A DNA stretch of 51,388 nucleotides. Source: a virus. The notes beneath the pieces are model-generated. The model had not been told where the DNA came from and did no database searches. It saw only the letters and a list, made by a program, of their open reading frames with translations. The stretch is taken from the IMG/VR virus record IMGVR_UViG_3300044673_000514, positions 1 to 51,388 of that record. The stretch is one strand, 5' to 3'. This document shows positions 1 to 8,658 of the stretch, piece by piece (within the stretch, counting starts at the first letter, position 1; each line of letters begins with the position of its first letter). The position numbers were made by a program, and so were the translations under genes.

Positions 1-68
1 ACTACATTGTCGAAGACCTGATGGCGCCGCTTCCGGTGGAACTCCCTGACCAAGGACTCGACCAATGA
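1..68 (+). CDS. 3' end of an unidentified protein (partial)
   Basis: A frame open from the window edge stops at TGA 66-68 and encodes about 22 residues, ending VELPDQGLDQ. The stop overlaps the ATG at 65-67 in an ATGA arrangement, which is the usual coupling in this genome and is the main reason to believe the frame is coding. Too little is present to assign a function. Confidence 0.5.
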   Translation, partial: YIVEDLMAPLPVELPDQGLDQ

Positions 69-302
69 ATCTCACCTACACCAACGGCCCGTTGACGATC
101 GAGACCGACATTGGGCAGGTGTCCGGTCATCAAATGGAACGGCATCCCCGATCCATTCTTGGTTGGCGTCGGACCCGGCCCCAACGAGCTCGTCTTCAAA
201 CGCACGCCGACACGCGGCCCGCACGCGGAGATGATCGCCATGCTCGAGAGCTTGAGCCGTGTCATCGTCTACGTCGACGTCACCGAACAAGAGGTGCCGT
301 AA
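65..302 (+). CDS. small hypothetical protein, apparently frameshifted near 113-116
   Basis: The ATG at 65 overlaps the upstream stop and begins a plausible protein start, MNLTYTNGPLTIETDIG. The frame then turns into arginine-rich, non-protein-like sequence. A different frame becomes protein-like right there: CPVIKWNGIPDPFLVGVGPG and on, ending ...DVTEQEVP at TAA 300-302. Removing one G from GGG at about 113-115 joins the two into a continuous 78-residue protein. Either the sequence has a homopolymer error, the gene is broken, or a +1 frameshift is used. The downstream frame alone could start at TTG 111 (63 residues). The TAA overlaps the next ATG (TAATG), so the end is well placed. No family was recognised. 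Confidence 0.5.
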
Positions 303-823
303 TGGCCTCGGGACTGGGTCCGGGGTTCTTCAACCTCGACAACCTGATGATGCCGCAGAACGTGGCGCTCATGGTCGTGAGCTGGGCGCTGACCGAGCTC
401 GTGTCGCGCGCCACGCGCTCGTCGCCGTTCGTCAAGCAGCACGTGCTGCCGCTGCTCCCGGTGGCCTTCTGCGAGCTGTTCGTCTTCCTGACGGCCAACT
501 GGCAACCCGAGGCGACCGTGGGCGAACGCGCCTTGCTGGGAGCGCTGCTCGGCACCGTGACCGTCTGGGGGCATGTGGCGGCCGGGAAGGCGGGGCTGCA
601 GAAGTTCCTGCCCTTCGGCCCGCCAGCCGAAGACGCACCTGCGCCCGAGCTGCGCGAAGGTCCCGGTGCCGAAGAGGGGCGCGAGTTCCGCGCTCGGGCG
701 GCACCGGTGATGGAAGACCCGCCCGACGAGACGGAGCACACGCCCGTCGAGAAGCACCCGATGGACGTCACCGACACCATGCTGGACCAGCCGCCGGTGC
801 AGTCGAAGAAGACGCGCGGTTAG
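302..823 (+). CDS. putative multi-pass membrane protein (holin-like candidate)
   Basis: The protein has 173 residues and starts at the ATG that overlaps the upstream TAA. The N-terminal half has three hydrophobic stretches at about residues 20-36, 48-66 and 76-94. The first two are separated by a short basic loop. A hydrophilic, Pro/Glu-rich C-terminal tail ends with QSKKTRG. Several short hydrophobic segments plus a charged tail resemble many phage holins and small inner-membrane proteins, but no specific family was recognised. It converges on the minus-strand gene ending at 820, with a 4-base overlap. A clearer holin-like candidate lies at 45669-46031, so this may instead be a host-membrane effector. 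Confidence 0.6.
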   Translation: MASGLGPGFFNLDNLMMPQNVALMVVSWALTELVSRATRSSPFVKQHVLPLLPVAFCELFVFLTANWQPEATVGERALLGALLGTVTVWGHVAAGKAGLQKFLPFGPPAEDAPAPELREGPGAEEGREFRARAAPVMEDPPDETEHTPVEKHPMDVTDTMLDQPPVQSKKTRG

Positions 824-1104
824 ATCAACTTCACGATCGGGTCGCCGCCAAACCCGGCAGGCAGCAGCGCGAACTCGACGAAGCGCAGGCGGCGCTTGCC
901 GTTGTAGAACTCGACGGCCAGGATCAGTGTGCTCTTCATCGGGTCCTCGACATCCGCCTGCCAGGGCATCCGCTCGAGAACTTCGACTCGATCGAACTGG
1001 CTGTAGCCCTTCGGCGTGTACGTGCCCACGCCCAAGCACGCGTAGTACGCCGCCAGACGCAGCCAGTACGGTGTGATCCCCAGACGTTGCGCTTCGTTGG
1101 CCAT
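820..1104 (-). CDS. hypothetical protein, 94 aa
   Basis: The ATG at 1104 is preceded by a weak purine stretch (TGAGGC) about 6 bases upstream, and was chosen over an in-frame ATG at 1119. The protein begins MANEAQRLGITPYWLRLAAYYACLG and ends ALLPAGFGGDPIVKLI. It mixes aromatic residues and beta-like stretches such as STLILAVEFYNG, which suggests a small compact domain. It is the last gene of the leftward replication and nucleotide operon, just after the gene at 1112-1624. No family was recognised. Confidence 0.6.
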   Translation of the reverse strand: MANEAQRLGITPYWLRLAAYYACLGVGTYTPKGYSQFDRVEVLERMPWQADVEDPMKSTLILAVEFYNGKRRLRFVEFALLPAGFGGDPIVKLI

Positions 1105-1111
1105 GGGTGCC

Positions 1112-1624
1112 TCACACAATCGGTATCGGTGGTGGTTGAACGGGCGGTACCGGGATCGGCGTAGCCAAAAAAAGGCGCGTCCACGGATCGATGGCCAAAG
1201 CCATCGCCGTACGCACCGGGATCTTGGAGGGTGACGCCAGTCCGATAGCCGCCGTTGCCACGAGTGCTGTCGTGAGTACGCCTGGAACGGGCGGCGGGAT
1301 GAGCGGCACCGGGGTGAAGGCCGGCAGCAACGACCCGGGAATCGCGCTGCCAGCCACCCACCCTGCGATCAGAGCTACCTCGAGCGCGGCGTAGAAAATG
1401 CCCGGAACGGGGTTCGGCACCACCGCTGGAAGCACGATGGGGACGAAGACCGCGCGCGCCGCCTGCTCGGTCACAGGCAGCGTCAGCGGGTTCCAGTACG
1501 TCATCTGCTGCGCATACTGCCACCACGCCCTGAACCACGCGTCAGCCGTGTCGAACGGCGTCTTCGGGGCTGGTTCGTCGAGTCCTATGAGGGACGCGAT
1601 CAGGACGGGTGGCAGCAGAGGCAT
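1112..1624 (-). CDS. hypothetical hydrophobic, proline-rich protein, 170 aa
   Basis: The ATG at 1624 lies just past the stop of the upstream zinc-finger gene (1626). The product begins MPLLPPVLIASLIGLDEPAP. It carries several hydrophobic stretches rich in Ala, Val, Leu and Pro, and ends with the proline-rich IPVPPVQPPPIPIV. The middle (AGWVAGSAIPGSLLPAF and TTALVATAAIGLA) could span a membrane. Repeated Pro-Val and Pro-Pro pairs are unusual for a soluble enzyme. No family was recognised; a membrane or structural protein is the most that can be said. Confidence 0.55.
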   Translation of the reverse strand: MPLLPPVLIASLIGLDEPAPKTPFDTADAWFRAWWQYAQQMTYWNPLTLPVTEQAARAVFVPIVLPAVVPNPVPGIFYAALEVALIAGWVAGSAIPGSLLPAFTPVPLIPPPVPGVLTTALVATAAIGLASPSKIPVRTAMALAIDPWTRLFLATPIPVPPVQPPPIPIV

Positions 1625-1625
1625 G

Positions 1626-1841
1626 TCAGCCTTTCGCGCTGGCGACGGGCAGGTACTGCTCGAAGCGGAAGGTGTCGCTGGCCGTGTCACGCGTCAGGAC
1701 CACCTTCAGCGTCAGCACACCCAGTTGGCAGCTCGGGCAGATGGAGCAGTCGAGCTCACCAACCAGCACCTGCAGGTTCTCAGGATCACCCTCTTCGAGG
1801 GGCTTCTCACAGTTCGCACACGTCGCCACAGAGCACCTCAT
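1626..1841 (-). CDS. small double-CxxC zinc-binding protein, 71 aa
   Basis: The ATG at 1841 overlaps the ribonucleotide reductase stop (ATGA), so translation is coupled to nrdJ. The protein carries CANC near the N-terminus and CSICPSC about 25 residues later. The pairs are spaced like a four-cysteine zinc ribbon. The remainder is beta-rich (GVLTLKVVLTRDTASD). The reductase just upstream also ends in a Cys-rich tail, so a redox or accessory role is possible. That is inference from position only. Confidence 0.65.
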   Translation of the reverse strand: MRCSVATCANCEKPLEEGDPENLQVLVGELDCSICPSCQLGVLTLKVVLTRDTASDTFRFEQYLPVASAKG

Positions 1842-4525
1842 CCGCAACCGGTGGTTTGGCCGCACGTGTTGCACACGTAGCACGACCCGGCTCGCTGGGT
1901 GAAGCTACCACAGCGACCGCAGGGAGGGCCATGCCGATCTCCTGTGGCTTTCTTCACCAACGGCAGGTCGTCCACCGGCACGTCGATTTGCGAGTCGACG
2001 TGGAGCTGGAGGTCATCCACGTCATCCTGCGGGCGGAAGTTCAGCTCGAGCCACCGCGCCAGGTAGTCCGGGATGGATTGCGCGATGCGGATCTTCGGAT
2101 GCCGCGTGATGCCGCGCGGCTCGAACTGCATGGCGCGCAGCTTGTCGATGAACAGGTCCAGCGGCACGCCGTACTGCAAGCCGATGCTGATGGCCATCGA
2201 CGCCATCTGCATGAAGCCCTGCAGCGTGCTGCCCGCCTTCGACGATGTGAGGAAGATCTCCATCGGCTCACGCGTGCCTTCGCCGAAGCCTACGTGAACG
2301 TACATGTCGTGGTCGCCGATCGTTGCCTTGTGCGTCAGCGCGTCGCGATGATCCGGCAGCTTCTTCCGCTCACCCCACTTCAGCCCGGCGTAGACCGGAA
2401 CCGGCGCCACATCGACTTCGGTCGACGCGCCCGCCTTGTCCTTCGTGGTCGCCTTCGAAGACGCTGGCTGCGAGAGCTTGCAGCCGTCGCGGAACAGCGC
2501 CACGCACTTCAGCCCAAGCTCCCAGGCCAACGTGTACGTGTCTGCGATCTGCGCCACCGTGGTGGTGCTCGGCATGTTGACGGTCTTGCTGATGGCGCCC
2601 GAGATGTGCGGCTGGATGGCCGCCATCGCCCGCAGGTGGCCCTCCGGGCTCACCGGGTCCACCCCGATGGCCGTCTGGAACACGAGGCGGTGCACGGGCT
2701 TCAGCTTGGGGCCCAGGCCGCCCGTCTTCTCGATGCTCGCCAACATGTCGGTGATGGTCGCCTCGTCGTACCCGAGCGCACGAAGTGCCGCCGGCACCGC
2801 GCGGTTCGGCATCTTCAGCAACCCGCCGCCGACGAGCTTCTTGTACGTCAGGAGATCCAGCATCGGCTCACAGCCGGTGGTGTCGCAGTCCATCATGAAG
2901 CTGATGGTGCCCGTGGGGGCCAGGACGGAGATCTGTGCATTGCGGAAGCCGTGCGCTGCCCCCTGCTGCAACGCGCGGATCCACGCCTGCTGCGCTGCCT
3001 CGAGAATCGAAGACGACACCGCGTGCGACAGCGGCATCACCTGCATCGATGCCTTCTGGTGCATCTCCATGACGCCCATCATGGACTCGCGGTTCTTCTC
3101 GTAGCCGGGGAACGGACCCACCACGCTCGCGATGAGCGAGCTCTGCCAGTAGCAGACACCGCTCATGAGCGACGTGATGGCGCCGGTGACCGCACGCCCC
3201 TCGTCGCTGTCGTAGCCGAGCCCCATGTGCATCAGCAGCGCCCCGAGGTTTGCGTAACCGATGCCCAGCGGCCGGTAGTCGTGCGAGTTCTGCCCGATCT
3301 CAGGGCTCGGGTAGCTGCTCGCGTCGACGATGATCTCCATGGCAGTGATGGCGATGCGATTGGCCGCGATGAACCGCTCGACGTCGAACACCGAGCCGTT
3401 CCAGAACTTCAGGAGGTTCCAGGACCCGAGGTTGCACGCCGTGTCGTCGAGGAAGAGGTACTCGCTGCACGGGTTCGACGCGTTGATCGGGCCCGTCGCC
3501 TTGCAGGTGTGCCACTTGTTGGTCGTGTCGTGGAACTGCACACCCGGATCGCCGCAGATCCAGGCCGCCTGCGCCACCTCGTTCCAGAGGTCCCGTGCCC
3601 GATAGCGGTGCACGATGCCGCCGTCGGTGATCTTGCGCGTCGTCCACTCCTTGTCGGTCTTTACCGCGTACATGAAGTCGTCCGTGCAGCGGACGCTCGT
3701 GTTCGCGTTCTGGAAGTCGACGAGATCGTAGACGTTGTTCGGGACGTTGAACTCGGCGCTGTACTTCCCGGTGCTGTAGAGGTCGTGGGCAACCTGCTCC
3801 GCGAAGCTCTTGCAACGGATGAACCCGGGCGTGCCGTCGCGCGTCTCCAGGATGTCGGGGTGATCCATGTTCATGACGACCATCTTGGCCGCCCGGCGCG
3901 TCGTTCCGCCGCTCTTCGTGACGCCGGCGTTCTTGTCCAGCGGCTTCATGAAGCTCACCGGCCCGCTGGCGTAGCCGCCGCCGGCAAGGCGCTCGTAGCT
4001 CGAGCGGAGCGGCGACATGTTGCTGCCCGTGCCGCTGCCCTGTTTGAACAGCAGCACCTCCTTGGTCTCGAGAGCCATGATGCTCTCCATGGTGTCCTCG
4101 ACACCCTGGATGAAGCAAGCCGAGCTCTGCGGCTTCTGGTCCTTGCGCACGCCCATGTTGAACCACACGGGACTGTTGAAGGCGAAGCGCTGGTCCAGGA
4201 TCAAGAACATCAGCTCGTCGTAGAAGATGTCTCCCGTCGCCGCGTCGAACACGCCTTGCGCCACGCCCTGGTCGCACAGGTACTGCGCGATGCGGTGAGC
4301 GATCTGCCGGACCGACGTCTCGCGAGTGCCGTCGACGACGCGCAGGTACTTCTCCGCGACGATGTTGATGGCGCGGTCGGACCACGCCGCGGGCGCCTCG
4401 ACGCCGTTTTGACGGAACGTCTCCGTCCCGTCGATGGCCTTCAGCACGGCGTCCATCGTGCGCCACTGGAACATGTCGACAACCGGCGTTTCGCCCGTCG
4501 TGAACTTGCGGGTGATCGTAAGCAT
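1838..4525 (-). CDS. nrdJ: adenosylcobalamin-dependent (class II) ribonucleotide reductase
   Basis: An 895-residue enzyme predicted to reduce ribonucleotides to deoxyribonucleotides with an adenosylcobalamin-generated thiyl radical, supplying DNA precursors in the cytoplasm. Family landmarks include AFNSPVWFNMG and SSACFIQGVEDTMESIM near the N-terminus, and GSGTGSNMSPLRS. The active-site strand NPCSEYLFLDDTACNLGSWN is at about residue 353, followed by LAPTGTISFMMDCDTTGCEP. The C-terminal zinc/redox tail is CGRCGSF ... GSCYVCNTCGQTTGCG, as in NrdJ/NrdZ enzymes. No N-terminal ATP-cone is evident. An AGGAG ribosome site precedes the ATG. The RuvC-like gene ends 8 bases upstream and a zinc protein overlaps the stop. 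Dependence on B12 means the host must make or import cobalamin. Confidence 0.93.
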   Translation of the reverse strand: MLTITRKFTTGETPVVDMFQWRTMDAVLKAIDGTETFRQNGVEAPAAWSDRAINIVAEKYLRVVDGTRETSVRQIAHRIAQYLCDQGVAQGVFDAATGDIFYDELMFLILDQRFAFNSPVWFNMGVRKDQKPQSSACFIQGVEDTMESIMALETKEVLLFKQGSGTGSNMSPLRSSYERLAGGGYASGPVSFMKPLDKNAGVTKSGGTTRRAAKMVVMNMDHPDILETRDGTPGFIRCKSFAEQVAHDLYSTGKYSAEFNVPNNVYDLVDFQNANTSVRCTDDFMYAVKTDKEWTTRKITDGGIVHRYRARDLWNEVAQAAWICGDPGVQFHDTTNKWHTCKATGPINASNPCSEYLFLDDTACNLGSWNLLKFWNGSVFDVERFIAANRIAITAMEIIVDASSYPSPEIGQNSHDYRPLGIGYANLGALLMHMGLGYDSDEGRAVTGAITSLMSGVCYWQSSLIASVVGPFPGYEKNRESMMGVMEMHQKASMQVMPLSHAVSSSILEAAQQAWIRALQQGAAHGFRNAQISVLAPTGTISFMMDCDTTGCEPMLDLLTYKKLVGGGLLKMPNRAVPAALRALGYDEATITDMLASIEKTGGLGPKLKPVHRLVFQTAIGVDPVSPEGHLRAMAAIQPHISGAISKTVNMPSTTTVAQIADTYTLAWELGLKCVALFRDGCKLSQPASSKATTKDKAGASTEVDVAPVPVYAGLKWGERKKLPDHRDALTHKATIGDHDMYVHVGFGEGTREPMEIFLTSSKAGSTLQGFMQMASMAISIGLQYGVPLDLFIDKLRAMQFEPRGITRHPKIRIAQSIPDYLARWLELNFRPQDDVDDLQLHVDSQIDVPVDDLPLVKKATGDRHGPPCGRCGSFTQRAGSCYVCNTCGQTTGCG

Positions 4526-4533
4526 GCAGTCTC

Positions 4534-5091
4534 CTACAGGTGGGTTTTGGTGGAGCTCTTGGGGCGGGGCTTCTTGGGCTCCGGCGGAGCCAAGATCTTG
4601 CGAACGACCGCCAGCTCGTGGCGGTACTGCGTGTCATCGATGTGGATCGCGCGGACCAGACGCGCCAAACCATGCGCGTCGCAGATGTCGTCCTCGTCGC
4701 CGAAGTCGAGCTTCCACTTTTCTCGGGTCATCCGCAGCATCGTCTCTTTCGTGGCATCTGCGTTGTCCGCCACGAACTGCTTGAGCTGCTTGGGTGGGAT
4801 CTGCCAGAACGTCAGCTCGGCGTCCCAGAACGCCAGCTGCACCATGCCCCCGAGCTCGCCCAAGGCGAAGGATCGGTTGTTGGACATGAACGAGTACCCC
4901 TCCATCGCTGCTGCAGCGGGGCGGTAGTCGTTGATCGTCTGCTGAACTGCGCCGCGGATGAACGCTAGTCGCGCGGTGCCGGTCATGCCCTTGGGGTCGA
5001 CTCGTCGGCCATGGAGAAGCTTGCCTGTCTCATCGACAACGGCGATGCCCATAGCCAACAACGATTGATCGATCCCTAAGAACGTCGTCAT
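4534..5091 (-). CDS. RuvC-like Holliday junction resolvase
   Basis: A 185-residue RNase H-fold nuclease, starting at the ATG that overlaps the primase-helicase stop. The order of acidic residues matches RuvC-type resolvases: Asp8 in MTTFLGIDQS, Glu64 in AAMEGYSF, and Asp135/Asp138 in DEDDICDAHGLAR. The family cuts four-way DNA junctions symmetrically. In phages it typically resolves recombination or replication intermediates before packaging. The basic C-terminal tail (PEPKKPRPKSSTKTHL) could bind DNA. A crossover-junction RuvC is the best reading, although other RNase H-like phage nucleases share the fold. Confidence 0.82.
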   Translation of the reverse strand: MTTFLGIDQSLLAMGIAVVDETGKLLHGRRVDPKGMTGTARLAFIRGAVQQTINDYRPAAAAMEGYSFMSNNRSFALGELGGMVQLAFWDAELTFWQIPPKQLKQFVADNADATKETMLRMTREKWKLDFGDEDDICDAHGLARLVRAIHIDDTQYRHELAVVRKILAPPEPKKPRPKSSTKTHL

Positions 5092-7724
5092 ACCAGCTCT
5101 GGGTTGTCCCCCTCTGTTGTGGCAGATTCGGGGGCAGACGGCTGGTCTATCGCGGGAGCTGGCGCCTGTCCAGCGTCCTCGTCGGGCGGCAGCATGGGCA
5201 GTCCGACCCAACCCCGGGGCCGGGGGCTGACGCCGTTCTTGGCCCGCGCGTCGTTGCGAACCCCGAGGTGCTCAAACGCCTCCAGCAGCACCTGCGTCAC
5301 CTGCCGCACGTTCTGCACGGGCAGCGCGTAGACGTGGCAGTAGTGCCGGTACACCGACATCAGCGTCTCCGAAGGCACCATGAACGCGTCGCCGTGAGGC
5401 AGCGTCGCTTCGCGGGCTTCGCCGGGGCGCGCGGCGGCAACCCAGCCGTTGGCCACCGTCAGGAACCCGTCGACGAGGATGCTCTCTGCGAACCGCTGGG
5501 CCGACGGCTTGGTCGCGTTCTGGACTGCGACTTTCGCGGCCGTTCCGTAGAGCTCGCCGTACGCCATCTTGATGTCACGGGACAGCAAATGATCGTAAAA
5601 CGCCGCTACCTGTTGCTTGTGCGTAGCGATGTCCTGGATCACTGGCGCCACCACAGCTTTGGGGATAGCCGTGGACGCGAACACGGAATAGCGCCGATCC
5701 TTGGGCTCGATGAGAACGGGACGTTCGTCGTTGGTGGTGAGCACCAGGTTGAAGTTGTTCTCCATCTCGAACGCTGCGCGACCTTTTTGCTCGAGTCGAA
5801 TGAACGGGTCGGTGATCCACGTCTTCAACATGTTCGCGGTTTGCGTGGACCGATTGGAGCCGCTGATGACCTCGTTGCCGACGACAAAGAGCTTGCCCGC
5901 CAGCTGGTCGTGAAACCGGCTGTCGAGGCCGTCCTGTGACAGCGTCGTGCAGTTCGAGTAGCCGTAGCACAGCTGCATGATGGTCATCGCGGTGCCCTTG
6001 CCCGCGCCCGGATCCCCACGGAACACGAGCGCGCTGCCGGTCTTGTACGCACCGTTGCGATGATCCTGACGGAGGCGCAGCTTCTGCAGCGGATACGCGA
6101 ACCAGTCCAGTGCGTACTCCAACGCGTCTGGATCCCCGCCGACGAGGTGAAGGAACAACGCGCGGATGTCGTTCCAGTCACCGGGACGCGGGGCCAGCGT
6201 CGTCGGCTGATAGGAGTTGAAGTACATGTAGTCGCCGATCGCAACCAGGTGTTCGTGCGGGCGCGAGTAAATGGCGCGGCTCTTCACGAAGACCGGGATG
6301 TGGGACTTCCACACATCCAGATCTTTCTTCGGCAAACCCCAGGACATCAGCAGGTTGTTGAACGGCTCGGAACGGAGCGCGGAGTCCAGCGCCCAGACCT
6401 TCTCCCCAGTTTGCGGATCGACTTCCTTCAAGACGTACACGTGATTCGACGCGTCGTAGAGGAAATCCTTCTGCGAGTAATCCATGATCGTCTTGGCAGC
6501 ATCCGGGTCTGCCGGAAGTGAATCCTCGACGACCTTCTCCTGCTCGGGCGTGGGCAGTGTGGACTCGGCCTTCGTCGCCCCTGGGCTGGCTTTCTTTTGC
6601 TCAGGGGCCAAGGGTTTTGGGCGGCGGGCCTGCTTCTCCCATTCACGCTCGGCATCGATCAGTTGTCGTCGCGCGTGTGCAATCGGTGACCGCGCTTCGC
6701 CGTCACTCTGGAGCGTCGTGGGCGCGCCGTTCAGCACCATGTGCGCGTACGACATCGGGCCGGGCTTCACGGCGCTGTTGAAGGCGTCTCGCCAAACCCG
6801 CTCCGTCGCGCCGTAGTCGTAGCGCGCCGGGTCAGCCTCGGAGAGCTCGTGAAAAGCCATGCGCGCGCTTTCCACTTCCGCGTCGTCTGCTTCCAAGACG
6901 ATGGCTGCCATGTTGATCGCGATACCTCGCCACACTTCACGGGAGACTTCTTCCGCGTGCTCGACCGCCCAGCGGTAGAGCGGGAGCTCCATGAAGAACT
7001 CGAGGTGCTTGTGCGCGTCCGTCGGACGGTAGCTCGTCGGCTTGTCGGCGAGATGCATGCCCTGCTTGCGCGTCGGCTTCATCACGTCGTGGCGGAACTC
7101 GTCGGGGATCTTAAAATCCGCAGGCACCATGTTGTAGTGCAACACAGGACCGTGAACCGCCTGCATCCAAGGCCACTTCTGCTCGAGCGCCTCTTTCGTG
7201 GCGCGCGGCAGGAAGAACATGCGGTCAGGGTTCTTCCCGGTCGGATCGATCTTGCGGTCCAGCGTCTCGTAGAGCCAGAACCACAGCCGGGTGAACTCCG
7301 AATGCGAGATGGGCTCCGCGAGCGGCAAGATGACCCGGTACTTCGGCAGGATCGGCGTGTGATTGTACGACGAGTGCGCGACACCGAGAAACGGCAACTT
7401 CGCCAGCAACGGGCCCGGCGGGATCGCCTCGTAGTAGTACTTGCCGTCGTCGGAGAGCGTGGTCCCTGGTGGAATGGACTCGCCGGTCCGCCGGAACTTC
7501 CCATCGATGTCGAGAATGATCCCTGTGACCATCTCGAGGTTGTCTTGCTTGATGCGTGAGCCCGGCTTGAAGACGGCGGCGATGATGCCGCTGCCGTCCT
7601 TCTGACCCGGGAGATGCCCGCGCTTGATCAGTTGCTCGACGAACCCCTTCGGACTGTTCTGATGCAAGGCCCAGCGTTCTTTGTCGTCGGCACGGTTGGT
7701 GAGGGTGAAACGAAACAGCGACAT
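5088..7724 (-). CDS. primase-helicase with AEP-like primase and D5-type helicase regions
   Basis: An 878-residue protein. The N-terminal third contains GIILDIDGK at about residue 88 and LPKYRVILPL. These resemble the metal-binding strand and core strand of archaeo-eukaryotic-type primases linked to D5 helicases. The C-terminal third carries the Walker A motif FRGDPGAGKGT at about residue 570, a Walker B-like strand LFVVGNEV, and NFNLVLTTNDERPVLIEPKDRRYSVF. That is the sensor and arginine region of the viral D5/SF3-like helicases. It should open duplex DNA and lay primers at the replication origin. It is the first gene of the leftward operon, with AGGAG before the ATG, and faces the GGWCC-box region. 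A second, DnaG-type primase-helicase is at 24600-28013. Confidence 0.82.
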   Translation of the reverse strand: MSLFRFTLTNRADDKERWALHQNSPKGFVEQLIKRGHLPGQKDGSGIIAAVFKPGSRIKQDNLEMVTGIILDIDGKFRRTGESIPPGTTLSDDGKYYYEAIPPGPLLAKLPFLGVAHSSYNHTPILPKYRVILPLAEPISHSEFTRLWFWLYETLDRKIDPTGKNPDRMFFLPRATKEALEQKWPWMQAVHGPVLHYNMVPADFKIPDEFRHDVMKPTRKQGMHLADKPTSYRPTDAHKHLEFFMELPLYRWAVEHAEEVSREVWRGIAINMAAIVLEADDAEVESARMAFHELSEADPARYDYGATERVWRDAFNSAVKPGPMSYAHMVLNGAPTTLQSDGEARSPIAHARRQLIDAEREWEKQARRPKPLAPEQKKASPGATKAESTLPTPEQEKVVEDSLPADPDAAKTIMDYSQKDFLYDASNHVYVLKEVDPQTGEKVWALDSALRSEPFNNLLMSWGLPKKDLDVWKSHIPVFVKSRAIYSRPHEHLVAIGDYMYFNSYQPTTLAPRPGDWNDIRALFLHLVGGDPDALEYALDWFAYPLQKLRLRQDHRNGAYKTGSALVFRGDPGAGKGTAMTIMQLCYGYSNCTTLSQDGLDSRFHDQLAGKLFVVGNEVISGSNRSTQTANMLKTWITDPFIRLEQKGRAAFEMENNFNLVLTTNDERPVLIEPKDRRYSVFASTAIPKAVVAPVIQDIATHKQQVAAFYDHLLSRDIKMAYGELYGTAAKVAVQNATKPSAQRFAESILVDGFLTVANGWVAAARPGEAREATLPHGDAFMVPSETLMSVYRHYCHVYALPVQNVRQVTQVLLEAFEHLGVRNDARAKNGVSPRPRGWVGLPMLPPDEDAGQAPAPAIDQPSAPESATTEGDNPELV

Positions 7725-8658
7725 GGTCGGCTCCTAGCTCCGACGGGGCGACGAATCCTTTGACAACGGCGAATGGAGGCCGTACAAGGGATCATCAGCG
7801 CGACGTCTTGAGCGTAAGTGGTTCTGCTCGGCGTTGCGGTGGTCGGCCCCGGGGTGATGTGGCACCCGCGGGGCATCTTTTTTTTCTGATCACGCAAACG
7901 CCGTCGCGTAGGTCCGCCGAACCATTCGACGGAGGGTGAGGGTAGGCGCGTTTGGACCACAAGGTCAACCTAGACCAGACGGCCCGTCGGTCCGCCGGAA
8001 CTGGTCCAGACAAATCCCGTTTAGAAACAATACGTTGCGTGCGTCGAGCGTCGACGGACCAGATGGACCAGGTGCGAAACACCTGCGACCCGGTCAAAAA
8101 CGTCTGACGCGGCGTGCTAACCTGTACGCGTCGGCAGTACATGTCGGACATTCGAGGTCCATGTACCCGTAGGTCCGCCGGCCACCGACATGTCAGATGG
8201 ACCGCACGACTGTGCTTTTTAGCTGGACCAGAAGCCGGTCCGCGAGGTGGTCTGGGCTAAAAACGATTGTGGCTGCTGGAGTTAGGTCACCTTGGACCAA
8301 GGGTACCATCACCGAAAATCGGTTCAGCGGAAATGCCGGCGGAGCCCCTCCAGCCACCACCCCCCTGTGACTCCTATCACGCCATTCCCTGTGCCTATAT
8401 GGTGTTACTTCCATCTGGTATTTATGGTCCATGTTTGTAAGTAGGAGTAATAGAAGAGGAAAGTATGGACCGGATTCATGGACCAGATGCTGGACCAGAT
8501 AAAACTGCGGTCAAATCGATCAAAACCACATCAACCTACATCGATGTCGACGGCCCTCCGGGCATGGCGCTTGCACACTCGCGCCGCGCCAGTCTCGCCA
8601 CGAGGACCGCCTAAAAAGCCCCAGGAGCCTCGCCTAGCTTTGAACCCGAGGTGACCCC
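7725..8658. other. long noncoding divergent region (candidate origin / control region)
   Basis: This 934-bp region lies between the leftward primase-helicase gene and the rightward gene at 8659. Short ORFs on both strands look compositionally random, and none has a convincing ribosome site. The interior is packed with GGWCC boxes (see the repeat entry). A locally AT-richer, purine-rich stretch lies at 8420-8470. Promoters for both divergent operons must lie here, but no classical -35/-10 pair could be fixed with confidence. Its position directly upstream of a D5-type primase-helicase makes an origin of replication plausible. Confidence 0.55.
7953..8497. repeat. cluster of about 15 GGWCC-centred boxes (TGGACCA/TGGTCCA consensus)
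   Basis: Boxes of the form NGGWCCN begin at 7953, 7988, 8002, 8055, 8064, 8155, 8171, 8198, 8224, 8236, 8293, 8425, 8466, 8479 and 8491. A TAGACCA variant is at 7971. The most frequent version is TGGACCA. One copy is the core of a palindrome, CCTTGGACCAAGG at 8290-8302. A separate inverted repeat, ACATGTCGG (8139-8147) and CCGACATGT (8185-8193), brackets two boxes. By base composition only about two GGWCC sites would be expected here. Such clusters are typical of initiator iterons or of operators for a dimeric repressor. GGWCC is also a known restriction/methylation recognition sequence, which is an alternative reason for non-random placement. Confidence 0.75.

Noticed and set aside
1856-4927. 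1023-residue ORF on the plus strand opposite the ribonucleotide reductase
   Set aside because: Arg/His/Val-rich sequence with no motifs, lying antisense to a clear NrdJ. GC-rich codon bias keeps antisense frames open.
7795-8432. Short ORFs in the divergent noncoding region
   Set aside because: No ribosome sites, random-looking translations, and they run through the GGWCC boxes.
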